Below are positions 16,454 to 23,632 of a stretch of DNA of 43,236 nucleotides, one piece after another. The DNA is taken from the NCBI GenBank assembly GCA_002254405.1, contig NJDH01000002.1, forward strand, positions 1 through 43,236. The letters are read 5' to 3'. The stretch is from Candidatus Altarchaeales archaeon ex4484_96. GTDB lineage: Archaea; Altiarchaeota; Altiarchaeia; IMC4; QMZM01. Position numbers and translations under genes: made by a program. The first letter of the stretch is position 1; each line of letters begins with the position of its first letter. Under the pieces are notes generated by a model that ran no database searches, had not been told where the DNA came from, and worked only from the letters and a program-made list of their open reading frames with translations.

Positions 16454-16808
16454 TCGGAGTATGCCGACGACAAATGGCGCACACCCCCAACCCAGGGAGT
16501 GCACCTTAATCCTTAATAGGTCTTTTCAATCATACAATCTATATAAAAAAGAGGAGAGAGTGATCCCCTCCCACGGTTTAGGTGAAAATCCTTACTCGAC
16601 ATCCACCCAAAAAAAAAACAGGGGAATAACAGGATAGAACCGCTTATTTTTATATACATGTTCGCTATAATAATAGTTCGTTCTGGTTTAGCACACGCAT
16701 CTAACCAAAAAAAAAAACCGGCGAGCGGAATATAAGACCGCGAATGGAGTTGGTTTACTCTATTTATCCGGTAATCACACCACAACACCAACAGAATAAA
16801 TAAACAAA
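16454..16808. other. 355-bp gap before the S13 operon: hairpins and two TATA-like boxes, possible leader or small RNA
   Basis: No gene is recognised here. A 6-bp hairpin CGTCGG-AGTATG-CCGACG (16452-16469) directly abuts the tRNA 3' end and could help end that transcript. TATA-like boxes are CTATATAAAAA (16539-16549) and TTTTTATATA (16647-16656). From a start about 25 bases after the second box, the S13 operon would have a leader of some 125 bases. That leader contains the near-inverted repeat GGTTTAG/CTAACC, a run of eleven A, and a GCGG/CCGC stem. The part at about 16565-16624 has CCCCT and AGGGG ends that could pair in a small RNA. All RNA roles are guesses. Confidence 0.35.
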
Positions 16809-17315
16809 ATGGCGAAGAAACCCGAGAAAAAAGAAGAAAAAAAACCCAAAGAATCCAAGAAAAAACAAGGAGAGGACTTCAAATACAGACTAAGGCTAGC
16901 AGGATTCATACTAGACGGAAACCAGAACCTGGTAAAAGCATTAACCGGAATAAAAGGTGTGGGAAGACAAACATCCTATGCAGTAATCAAATCACTAAAC
17001 ATGGAAACCCACAGAAAACTAGGCACACTCGAAGACGACGAAGTAACAAAAATAGAAGAAACACTCAAAATCCTGGATAAAAAACTCCCCCCATGGATGC
17101 TCAACCGCCAAAAAGACCCATACAGCGGAGAAAACAAACACGTAATCGGCTCAGACCTTGAGATGGCCAACAGAGACGACATACTCAAGCTGAGAAAAAT
17201 CAAAGCCTACCGAGGAGTCAGACACTCAATCGGATTACCCGTCAGAGGACAACGAACAAGAACCTCCTTCAGGAAAGGAACCACAGTAGGCGTAAGCAGG
17301 AGGAAGACCAAATAA
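16809..17315 (+). CDS. rps13: Small ribosomal subunit protein uS13
   Basis: The 168-residue protein begins with a Lys/Glu-rich extension (residues 1-22), then the uS13 domain: RLAGFILDGNQNLVKALTGIKGVGRQTSY (helix-hairpin-helix type), and the C-terminal basic tail with YRGVRHSIGLPVRGQRTRTSFRKG that contacts rRNA and tRNA. Archaeal uS13 is usually about 150 residues, so the extension accounts for the extra length. It opens the conserved S13-S4-S11-RpoD operon; the gap to rps4 is two bases. The start has no strong ribosome binding site. Confidence 0.96.
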   Translation: MAKKPEKKEEKKPKESKKKQGEDFKYRLRLAGFILDGNQNLVKALTGIKGVGRQTSYAVIKSLNMETHRKLGTLEDDEVTKIEETLKILDKKLPPWMLNRQKDPYSGENKHVIGSDLEMANRDDILKLRKIKAYRGVRHSIGLPVRGQRTRTSFRKGTTVGVSRRKTK

Positions 17316-17317
17316 AA

Positions 17318-17881
17318 ATGGGCGACCCCAAAAAACAAAGAAGGAAATACGAGAGACCCAGACACCCCTGGAAAGAAGAAAGAATCAACCAGGAAACCCA
17401 GATATCAGAAAAATACGGGCTCGTAAACCGAAAAGAAATATGGAAAGCTAAATCCAAGATAGACCGCTTCAGAAAAGGAGCCAGAGAATTCATGGGCTCA
17501 GAAGACCCAGAAACAGAGAAAAAGAAAACCCAGCTGTTAAGCCGCCTAAACAAACTAGGACTCATCGAATCACACTCCCTGGAAGACGTATTAAGGCTTA
17601 AAACAGAAGACCTGCTGGAAAGGCGACTGCAGACTATAGTATACCGCAATGGCTTAGCGAACACAATAAAACAAGCAAGACAATTTGTCGTCCACGGCCA
17701 TATACTCGTAGGAGACAGGATAGTAAACGTACCAAGCTACATAATAGAAGATGGGGTTGAAAACCAAGTGAAGCTGAAAAAAGAAATGAAAGCAGCCGAG
17801 AAACCCAAAAAAAAGGATAAACCAGAGGAAAACAAGGAAACAAAAATAAAACCAGCTAAATCAGAGAAGAAAAAAAGATAA
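17318..17881 (+). CDS. rps4: Small ribosomal subunit protein uS4
   Basis: The 187-residue protein begins MGDPKKQRRKYERPRHPW, the archaeal uS4 start, followed by a helical region and the S4 RNA-binding domain (LLERRLQTIVYRNGLANTIKQARQ, then HGHILVGDRIVNVPSY). It ends in a Lys/Glu-rich tail from about residue 158 that is not part of the conserved fold. In bacteria uS4 represses its own operon; the long leader upstream of uS13 makes something similar conceivable here, but there is no direct evidence. Confidence 0.96.
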   Translation: MGDPKKQRRKYERPRHPWKEERINQETQISEKYGLVNRKEIWKAKSKIDRFRKGAREFMGSEDPETEKKKTQLLSRLNKLGLIESHSLEDVLRLKTEDLLERRLQTIVYRNGLANTIKQARQFVVHGHILVGDRIVNVPSYIIEDGVENQVKLKKEMKAAEKPKKKDKPEENKETKIKPAKSEKKKR

Positions 17882-17883
17882 AG

Positions 17884-18369
17884 ATGACGGATGAAAAAAC
17901 AAAACCAGATGATAAAGAAACCAAGATAGAGAAAAAAGAGGAAGAAACAGAACCAAAGACTGTAGCTAAACCAAAAAAGAAAAAACAGCTTTGGGGCGTA
18001 CTACACATATATTCCTCCAAAAACAACACAATACTGCATGTCACAGACATAACAGGATCCGAGACCATAAGCTTTAAATCAGGAGGGCAGATAGTGAGAT
18101 CCCAAAGAGAGGAATCATCACCTTATGCCGCGATGAAAGCAGCCAGCTTAATAGCTGATGATATCATAGGCAAGGGAATAACAGGATTGCATATTAAAGT
18201 CAGAGGGCCAGGCGGACACAATGGCCCAAGATACCCGGGTAAAGGAGCGCAGGCTGCTATAAGAGCAATATCCAGAACACCCCTGACCATAGGGAAAATA
18301 GAGAATGTCACCCCCATGTCAAGGGGAGGCTGCAGGCCTAAGGGAGGTAGAAGAGGCAGAAGAGTGTAA
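17884..18369 (+). CDS. rps11: Small ribosomal subunit protein uS11
   Basis: The 161-residue protein has a Lys/Glu-rich N-terminal extension (about residues 1-35), then the uS11 domain: WGVLHIYSSKNNTILHVTDITGSETI, SPYAAMKAA, and the invariant end IENVTPMSRGGCRPKGGRRGRRV that binds 16S rRNA at the platform. Archaeal uS11 is normally about 130 residues, so the extension explains the length. It starts two bases after rps4 and ends four bases before rpoD. Confidence 0.96.
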   Translation: MTDEKTKPDDKETKIEKKEEETEPKTVAKPKKKKQLWGVLHIYSSKNNTILHVTDITGSETISFKSGGQIVRSQREESSPYAAMKAASLIADDIIGKGITGLHIKVRGPGGHNGPRYPGKGAQAAIRAISRTPLTIGKIENVTPMSRGGCRPKGGRRGRRV

Positions 18370-18373
18370 TAAA

Positions 18374-18961
18374 ATGAAGCTCAAAATAAACAAAAAAACA
18401 GATAATAGAATAGAATTCAATTTAGAGGGTATTGACTCCTGCATGGCAAACGCGCTGAGGAGGATAATAATATCAGAGATACCTATTATGGCAGTGGAGG
18501 AGGTAACATTCTATGATAACTCCTCTGTGATACACGATGAATTACTGGCTCATAGGATGGGTCTGGTTCCCCTGAAAACAGATCCAGCAGGCCCAGACAG
18601 CATTAAAATAAGCCTGGATGTCAAAGGCCCTAAAACAGTGTACGCCGGTGATTTAAAGCTGGCGCAGATAAAAGCCAAAGGAGCAGACAAGAAAACAGAT
18701 GATATAGTAGTATACGATAAAATGTTGCTGGTGAAACTCACCGAAAACCAGAAAATAAAACTCGAGGCAACAGCTAAATTAGGCAAAGGAAAAGAGCATA
18801 TGAAATGGCAGGGTGCTCTAGCATCATATGAGCAAGTAGACGATGAAAAATTCGTTTTCTTCGTTGAAAGCTACGGCCAGATGAAGATTGAGGATCTGAT
18901 AAAAAAATCCCTTAACATATTCAAAGAAAAAATTGAGGGATTCAAGTCAGGTATTAAATAA
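18374..18961 (+). CDS. rpoD: DNA-directed RNA polymerase subunit Rpo3 (RpoD), short form without iron-sulfur domain
   Basis: The 195-residue protein forms with RpoL the assembly platform of RNA polymerase (alpha/Rpb3 equivalent). The dimerisation motif SCMANALRRIIISEIPIMAVEEVTF and HRMGLVPLKT are clear, as is the C-terminal YGQMKIEDLIKKSLNIFKEKI. Many archaeal RpoD proteins are about 260 residues and hold a ferredoxin-like cluster domain inserted after the central region. Here the chain has a single Cys near residue 18 and no cluster motif, so that domain is absent. The open frame runs upstream inside rps11; the ATG at 18374 gives the proper start. Confidence 0.95.
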   Translation: MKLKINKKTDNRIEFNLEGIDSCMANALRRIIISEIPIMAVEEVTFYDNSSVIHDELLAHRMGLVPLKTDPAGPDSIKISLDVKGPKTVYAGDLKLAQIKAKGADKKTDDIVVYDKMLLVKLTENQKIKLEATAKLGKGKEHMKWQGALASYEQVDDEKFVFFVESYGQMKIEDLIKKSLNIFKEKIEGFKSGIK

Positions 18962-18964
18962 AAA

Positions 18965-19097
18965 GCGGGGGTGCCCGAGCTGGTCAAACAACTATGCCTT
19001 ACATTCAAAATAAAACCTGGGGGCTTGTTGGGCTAAAGGGGCACGGTTGAGGGCCGTGTGGTGTAGGCCTACGCGAGTTCGAACCTCGTCCCCCGCA
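18965..19097 (+). tRNA. tRNA-Leu (GAG anticodon) with an intron in the D-loop
   Basis: The acceptor stem GCGGGGG pairs with CCCCCGC and has discriminator A, as in leucine tRNAs. The anticodon arm is CACGG-TTGAGGG-CCGTG, so the anticodon is GAG. The variable arm is long, and the T arm is CGAGG-type with TTCGAAC. The gene is 133 nt, about 49 nt too long, and the excess lies in the D-loop after GGTCAA. Removing 18988-19036 restores a normal D arm (CCC-GAGCTGGTCAAAG-GGG). Two AAA bulges flank a GGTC/GGCT central helix and a CAAC/GTTG helix, as in a bulge-helix-bulge. It lies inside the ribosomal operon, between rpoD and rpl18e. Confidence 0.9.
18988..19036 (+). other. Predicted D-loop intron of tRNA-Leu
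   Basis: The 49-nt insert is bounded by AAA at 18986-18988 and AAA at 19035-19037. Because both flanks are AAA, the exact cut can shift by up to three bases without changing the product. The helices expected by a splicing endonuclease are present but include G-U pairs, and the outer helix is weak. Confidence 0.7.
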
Positions 19098-19117
19098 TCA
19101 GACTACAATAAAATAAG

Positions 19118-19480
19118 ATGAGAACACACTACGCTGAAGACGTGAACCGGTTAAAGCTCATAGAAGAGCTGAAGAAAGCAGCTAAAGAAAAAGAAGCTGC
19201 TGTGTGGGATAAGATAGCTGAGGAACTATCTCGCTCCAGAAGAAACCGAAGATGCGTTAACGTGTGGAAAATCAATAGATACACAGAGAAAGGTGATATA
19301 GCCTTAATTCCCGGGAAGGTTATGGGTGATGGTATACTCGACCATAAGGTAGAGGTAGCCGCATTCAAGTTCACCGAAAATGCAAAACAAAAAATTAAAA
19401 GCTATGGGGGTAAAACGATATCAATCCCCGAGCTGCTTAAGAAAAACCCCAAGGGTTCGAAAATCAAGATAATATCATAA
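19118..19480 (+). CDS. rpl18e: Large ribosomal subunit protein eL18
   Basis: The 120-residue protein has the L18e/L15 fold signatures: AVWDKIAEELSRSRRNRRCVNVWKINRYT and IALIPGKVMGDGILDHKVEVAAFKFTENA, ending in ISIPELLKKNPKGSKIKII. The length is as usual for archaea. It follows the tRNA-Leu by 20 bases and precedes rpl13 by one base, in the conserved archaeal order. Confidence 0.96.
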   Translation: MRTHYAEDVNRLKLIEELKKAAKEKEAAVWDKIAEELSRSRRNRRCVNVWKINRYTEKGDIALIPGKVMGDGILDHKVEVAAFKFTENAKQKIKSYGGKTISIPELLKKNPKGSKIKIIS

Positions 19481-19481
19481 A

Positions 19482-19925
19482 ATGATTATTGATGCACGTG
19501 GATGTATTGTAGGGCGGCTGGCCTCACACGTAGCCAAGAAATCGCTCGCAGGAGAACAGGTCATTGTGGTTAACGCCGAGAAAGCGATTATATCGGGAAG
19601 AGATAAAATGATATTATCCGAGGAAAAAGACAAGCAGGATATAAGAAATCTCGGCAACCCCCTGAGAGGGCCTTTCCATCATAAGAGACCCGATAAATAC
19701 CTGAGGAAAGCGATAAGAGGGATGCTTCCCTACAAGAGATACAGGGGCAAAAAAGCCTACGAGAATGTGATGGTTTACGTGGGTCTGCCAAAAGAAGAAA
19801 TCAAAAAAAGGCATGGTATAGAAGTCAAGGACTCGGATTTAATCGAATTAAAGGATGCAAGGAAGAAGGTTAGAAATCACCTGACACTCGGAGAAGTATG
19901 TTCAGCTATTGGAGGAAGATGGTAA
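19482..19925 (+). CDS. rpl13: Large ribosomal subunit protein uL13
   Basis: The 147-residue protein starts MIIDARGCIVGRLASHVAKKSL and contains NAEKAIISGRDKM, GNPLRGPFHHKRPD and AIRGMLPYKRYRGKKAYENVMVYVG, all typical of archaeal uL13. Its stop codon directly abuts the start of rps9 (TAA-ATG), implying coupled translation. Confidence 0.97.
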   Translation: MIIDARGCIVGRLASHVAKKSLAGEQVIVVNAEKAIISGRDKMILSEEKDKQDIRNLGNPLRGPFHHKRPDKYLRKAIRGMLPYKRYRGKKAYENVMVYVGLPKEEIKKRHGIEVKDSDLIELKDARKKVRNHLTLGEVCSAIGGRW

Positions 19926-20339
19926 ATGGTCGAAGTCGTTAACACAGCAGGTAAAAGAAAAACATCTATTGCCAGAGCATCAATCAAGAAAGGTGCGGGT
20001 AATATGAAAATAAACAGGGTTCCATTAAGCGTATACGGAACCAAGATTGCTAGGATGAAAATAAATGAGATTCTGGTAATAGCATCAAATTACATTAACA
20101 TGAATAAGATAGATATAGACGTTAAGGTAGCAGGAGGGGGGTTCATGGGACAGACTGATGCTGTGATATCATCCATCGCAAGAGGTCTTGTTAAGTGGAG
20201 CAAGGACGAGAAACTACATAACGCGTATCTTGAGTACGATAGGACGGTTATAGCCGGGGATCACAGGCAGACGGAGCCGCATAAGCCCTCCCAGAGCAGG
20301 AAGGGCCCCAGGCATAAAAGACAAAAATCATACAGGTAG
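19926..20339 (+). CDS. rps9: Small ribosomal subunit protein uS9
   Basis: The 137-residue protein begins VNTAGKRKTSIARASIKKGAG and has GGGFMGQTDAVISSIARGLV. The conserved C-terminal tail that reaches the decoding centre is rich in Lys and Arg and ends RHKRQKSYR, with the final Tyr-Arg seen in all domains. Length and position, between rpl13 and rpoN, are as expected for archaea. Confidence 0.97.
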   Translation: MVEVVNTAGKRKTSIARASIKKGAGNMKINRVPLSVYGTKIARMKINEILVIASNYINMNKIDIDVKVAGGGFMGQTDAVISSIARGLVKWSKDEKLHNAYLEYDRTVIAGDHRQTEPHKPSQSRKGPRHKRQKSYR

Positions 20340-20351
20340 ATTAAAAAAAAA

Positions 20352-20549
20352 ATGATTATACCAATCAGGTGTTTCAGCTGTGGTAAACCCATAGCACAGG
20401 ATTGGGAGGAATACTCCAAAAGAGTTGAGAAAGGAGAAAACCCGAAGGATGTTCTGGATTCGCTGGGGCATACCCGATACTGTTGCCGCAGGATGTTCAT
20501 ATCTCACTCGGAATCCATTGATGAGATAATGAAATATAAAAAGATATAA
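20352..20549 (+). CDS. rpoN: DNA-directed RNA polymerase subunit Rpo10 (RpoN)
   Basis: The 65-residue zinc-bundle protein begins MIIPIRCFSCGKPIAQDWEEY and has the paired cysteines RYCCRRMF near residues 43-50, completing the atypical CxxC...CC zinc site of Rpb10. It binds the RpoD/RpoL platform. The length is typical, and the ATG follows a run of A bases without a strong ribosome binding site. Confidence 0.96.
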   Translation: MIIPIRCFSCGKPIAQDWEEYSKRVEKGENPKDVLDSLGHTRYCCRRMFISHSESIDEIMKYKKI

Positions 20550-20551
20550 AA

Positions 20552-20740
20552 ATGGTTGAAGAAGCAACATACACCAGATACGAGAAAGCAAGGCTCATCG
20601 GGGCGCGAGCCCTCCAGATAAAGATGGGGGCACCCCTACTAATGAACCCGCCCGAAAACGTTAAAAGACCGATAGATATCGCCAAGCTAGAGCTTAAAGC
20701 AGGCATATTACCTATTACTGTTAAAAGAAAAACAAAATGA
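20552..20740 (+). CDS. rpoK: DNA-directed RNA polymerase subunit Rpo6 (RpoK, Rpb6/omega)
   Basis: The 62-residue protein has the omega/Rpb6 signature TRYEKARLIGARALQIKMGAP followed by IAKLELKAGILPITVKRK. It clamps the largest polymerase subunit during assembly. The stop codon overlaps the rps2 start in ATGA form, indicating translational coupling. Confidence 0.95.
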   Translation: MVEEATYTRYEKARLIGARALQIKMGAPLLMNPPENVKRPIDIAKLELKAGILPITVKRKTK

Positions 20741-21420
20741 CCGAGGAAACAACAGTCAACATAGAGGACGAGCTACTGGTGCCATTAGATGATTATCTGT
20801 CTAATGGAGTGCATGTAGGCCTAAAATACAAGATGGCTGACATGGAGGAATTCGTCTACAAGACCAGGAGAAACAAGCTTTCGGTTTTTGATGTCAGAAA
20901 AATAGATGAGCGGATACGTATCGCCGCAGATTTTATCTCCAGATACACACCAGAGGACGTATTGGTGGTCTCCAACCGGGTTTATGGAAGAAAACCGATA
21001 AAAAAGCTGTCAGAATATACGAAAATAAAGGCTATAACCTCCCGTTTTGTTTCAGGCACGCTCACCAACCCAAACATACAATTTTACATGGAACCCAAGC
21101 TTTTGATTGTAACAGACCCCAGCAGCGACCAGCAGGCAATAAAAGAGTCCTCTGCGATGGGCATACCCGTGGTGGCTATATGCGACACCAACACCAGAAT
21201 CAAAAACATAGATTATATAATACCATCCAACAACAAAGGGAAGAATTCGCTTGCCCTGATTTACTGGATATTAACAAGAGAGATACTTAAAAGAGGGGGT
21301 GTTAAAAAATTCGACGCCAGCATAGAGGATTACATATCAAAGGCTGAACCCCAACCTTATCTCATAAAAATGCAGGAAATCCAGAGAAGACAGAGGATGA
21401 AAAGAAAAAGAAAGAGATAG
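20737..21420 (+). CDS. rps2: Small ribosomal subunit protein uS2
   Basis: The 227-residue protein contains DDYLSNGVHVGLKYK, FDVRKIDERIRIAADFISRY, TSRFVSGTLTNP and the IVTDPSSDQQAIKESSAMGIPVVAICDTNT core, typical of archaeal uS2. It ends in a short basic tail (RRQRMKRKRKR). It is the last gene of the operon. It converges with enolase, with one base between the stop codons. Confidence 0.96.
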   Translation: MTEETTVNIEDELLVPLDDYLSNGVHVGLKYKMADMEEFVYKTRRNKLSVFDVRKIDERIRIAADFISRYTPEDVLVVSNRVYGRKPIKKLSEYTKIKAITSRFVSGTLTNPNIQFYMEPKLLIVTDPSSDQQAIKESSAMGIPVVAICDTNTRIKNIDYIIPSNNKGKNSLALIYWILTREILKRGGVKKFDASIEDYISKAEPQPYLIKMQEIQRRQRMKRKRKR

Positions 21421-21421
21421 A

Positions 21422-22687
21422 TTATAATCTTCCCTGGTATGCTGTTTTATCTGCGAGTTCCTCTTCTATTCTCATAAGCTGGTTGTATTTAGCGTTTCGC
21501 TCAGACCTGCATGGAGCGCCTGATTTAATCTGGCCTGTACCTAAACCTACAACCAAATCGGCTATGTATGAATCCTCTGTTTCTCCGCTTCTGTGTGATA
21601 CCATGGTGTTCCACCCATTTTTTGATGCGAGAGAGTGGGCTTCGATGCTTTCTGTTATGGTTCCAATCTGGTTTATTTTCAATAGGAGGGCATTACAGGC
21701 TTTTTTATCTATCGCCTGCCTTATCCTTTCCACATTAGTCACCAGCAAATCATCCCCCACAATCTGGAGTTTATCTTTAAAGTATTCTGTGAAGCGAATC
21801 CAGGAATACCAGTCATCCTCAGCGAAAGGATCTTCAAGCGAGACGATTGGATATTTGTTGAGCATCCTCTCATAGAGGGTTCCCAGCTCAGACCCGCTTA
21901 TTTTCTCCCCCCCGATAAGGTATTTACCGTTCTGGTAGAAACTGGATGCGGCTGCATCCATTCCCAGCTCGATTTCCTTAGAGTAGCCTAATTCATCAAC
22001 AGCCTCAAGTATGAGCTCAAGAGGCTCTTCTGGTTTAATCAGGGGAGGTGCGAATCCCCCCTCATCCCCAACGTTAATCGAGTTCATGCCGTATTTTCTT
22101 TTAAGTAAGTCTTTAAGCTCAATATATGTTTCAGAGCACATCATAACAGCCTGTTTGAAGTTGGCTGCCCCGGTTGGAAGAATCATGTACTCTTGGATAT
22201 CAAGTTTATTACCCGCGTGCTCTCCCCCGTTTATCACGTTCATGGAGGGGGTGGGCAGTATCAGTCTCTTGTTTGATGCAAGCTGTCCTATTCTCTCATA
22301 GAGGGGGATATTCAATTCTCTTGCGGAGGCTCTTGTAAGGCACATGCTGACTCCCAGTATAGCGTTAGCGCCTAATTTGGATTTATTTACGGTGCCATCC
22401 AGTTCAATCATCAGGTTATCGATTTCTTTTTGGTTGCGGCAGTCCATTCCTGCTATTTCCCTGGATATTATGTTGTTTACGTTATCTACTGCCCTAAGCA
22501 CTCCCTTGCCGTGATAGTTTTGATTGCCGTCTCTTAGCTCCAAGGCCTCGTGTATTCCCGTGCTGGCTCCCGAGGGTAGTATAGCCCGAACCTGTGATTT
22601 ATCTGTTGACATCTCCACCTCGACCGTGGGGTTGCCGCGTGAGTCTAATACCTGCCTTGCCTTGGTTTTTGTTATTTCATATGCCAT
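21422..22687 (-). CDS. eno: Enolase (phosphopyruvate hydratase)
   Basis: The 421-residue enzyme interconverts 2-phosphoglycerate and phosphoenolpyruvate in glycolysis and gluconeogenesis. The N-terminal KARQVLDSRGNPTVEVE, the loop SGASTGIHEALELRD, the magnesium ligands in GMDAAAS, LEDPFAEDDW and VGDDLLVTN, and the catalytic segments LLKINQIGT and SHRSGETED are all present. The length is normal. A TATA-like TTTTAAATA lies about 28 bases before the ATG on the minus strand. In many archaea eno lies in the same direction between rpoK and rps2; here it is on the other strand after rps2. Confidence 0.97.
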   Translation of the reverse strand: MAYEITKTKARQVLDSRGNPTVEVEMSTDKSQVRAILPSGASTGIHEALELRDGNQNYHGKGVLRAVDNVNNIISREIAGMDCRNQKEIDNLMIELDGTVNKSKLGANAILGVSMCLTRASARELNIPLYERIGQLASNKRLILPTPSMNVINGGEHAGNKLDIQEYMILPTGAANFKQAVMMCSETYIELKDLLKRKYGMNSINVGDEGGFAPPLIKPEEPLELILEAVDELGYSKEIELGMDAAASSFYQNGKYLIGGEKISGSELGTLYERMLNKYPIVSLEDPFAEDDWYSWIRFTEYFKDKLQIVGDDLLVTNVERIRQAIDKKACNALLLKINQIGTITESIEAHSLASKNGWNTMVSHRSGETEDSYIADLVVGLGTGQIKSGAPCRSERNAKYNQLMRIEEELADKTAYQGRL

Positions 22688-22728
22688 TTTATCTACTATT
22701 TTATGGTTGAATATTTAAAAGATAGATT

Positions 22729-22746
22729 ATAATGATTAATCATTAT
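22729..22746. promoter_or_regulatory. Perfect 18-bp palindrome between eno and the ferredoxin gene
   Basis: ATAATGATTAATCATTAT is identical to its reverse complement. It lies in the 73-base divergent region, covering the place (15-32 bases before the ferredoxin ATG) where a TATA box or initiation site would be, and about 42 bases upstream of the eno ATG. A copy with 17 of 18 matching bases occurs upstream of the OFA transporter gene (30454-30471). It is probably an operator for a dimeric regulator. Confidence 0.65.
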
Positions 22747-22760
22747 GAACGGTATTTAAA

Positions 22761-22943
22761 ATGGCAGACATACAAATCGACAAGGAAGCGTGTATAGGAT
22801 GCGGAGTATGCGTAAACAGCTGCCCTGTGGGAATATTCGAGATGGAAAACGACAAAGCCGCAACCAACGGCAACGTAGATGACTGCACCCTGTGCAAGAC
22901 ATGTGAAAGCTCATGCCCTGCTGGAGCAATAACCGTTACCTGA
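22761..22943 (+). CDS. 2[4Fe-4S] ferredoxin
   Basis: The 60-residue electron carrier has two cluster motifs, CIGCGVCVNSCPVG and CTLCKTCESSCPAG, each with the CxxCxxCxxxCP spacing. The insertion-free length is that of clostridial-type ferredoxins. It could serve CO dehydrogenase, pyruvate:ferredoxin oxidoreductase or hydrogenase, none of which are in the window. The start is leaderless or short-leader, with no ribosome binding site. Its end overlaps the convergent ATPase gene by eight bases. Confidence 0.95.
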   Translation: MADIQIDKEACIGCGVCVNSCPVGIFEMENDKAATNGNVDDCTLCKTCESSCPAGAITVT

Positions 22944-23631
22944 GTGAATCCCTAATTTGAGAGAGACCAGGCTCATCTAATCTATCGGATAACTGGCCAT
23001 CCCCCATCAGATAAACGCTATCGGATAACTCAGACAGCGCAAGATCGTGGGATGCGATAACAACAGTATGAGTCCTCTGAAGCTCGTCTATGAGCTCCAT
23101 GAAATCCCCCCGAATCCAGGGGTCAAGACCGAGAGTAGGCTCATCCAATACCAGAATATCTGGGCCCATTGATAATACGGTAGCAATAGAAACCCTTTTC
23201 TTCTCCCCGAAACTCAGGTGATTCGAGGATTTAACCCCATACCCCTCTAAACCGACGACATCAAGGGCTTTAGCCACCTTATCCTCAAGCTCTTTACCCT
23301 TGATGCCCGCATTAAGCGGACCGAATGCAACATCCTCATAAACCGATGGCATGAAAAGCTGGTCATCTGGGTTTTGGAATACCACACCAACATTACTGCG
23401 AATTAATTTAAGGTTTTTTTCATTCACATCAAGACCCACAACCCTAAGCTTACCCCGGGCAGGGCGCAAGATACCATTGAGATGTAAAAGCAACGTTGTC
23501 TTGCCTGAACCGTTGGGTCCGATAAGGCAAACAGACTCGTTTCGTCTAACCCTCAGGTTAATATCTCTCAGAGCCAAGCTACCATCAGGGTAGGTGTAGC
23601 CTAAACCCGATGCCTCAATAACATATTCCAT
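22936..23631 (-). CDS. Nickel/cobalt ECF transporter ATP-binding protein (NikO/CbiO)
   Basis: The 231-residue ABC ATPase energises uptake of Ni or Co. Walker A is GPNGSGKTT, the Q-loop FQNPDDQLF, the signature LSFGEKKRVSIA and Walker B ILVLDEPTLGLDP, all typical of ECF-type CbiO proteins. The frame is open 18 codons further, inside the Q gene; ATG at 23631 is chosen because it abuts the stop of the upstream gene. Translation is therefore coupled in the order M, N, Q, O. The metal is inferred to be nickel from the adjacent nikR. Confidence 0.92.
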   Translation of the reverse strand: MEYVIEASGLGYTYPDGSLALRDINLRVRRNESVCLIGPNGSGKTTLLLHLNGILRPARGKLRVVGLDVNEKNLKLIRSNVGVVFQNPDDQLFMPSVYEDVAFGPLNAGIKGKELEDKVAKALDVVGLEGYGVKSSNHLSFGEKKRVSIATVLSMGPDILVLDEPTLGLDPWIRGDFMELIDELQRTHTVVIASHDLALSELSDSVYLMGDGQLSDRLDEPGLSQIRDSLR

Positions 23632-23632
23632 T

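Noticed and set aside
16461..16640. A 58-codon plus-strand frame in the gap before rps13
   Set aside because: It has no recognisable motif, no ribosome binding site and crosses predicted hairpins and a TATA-like box.
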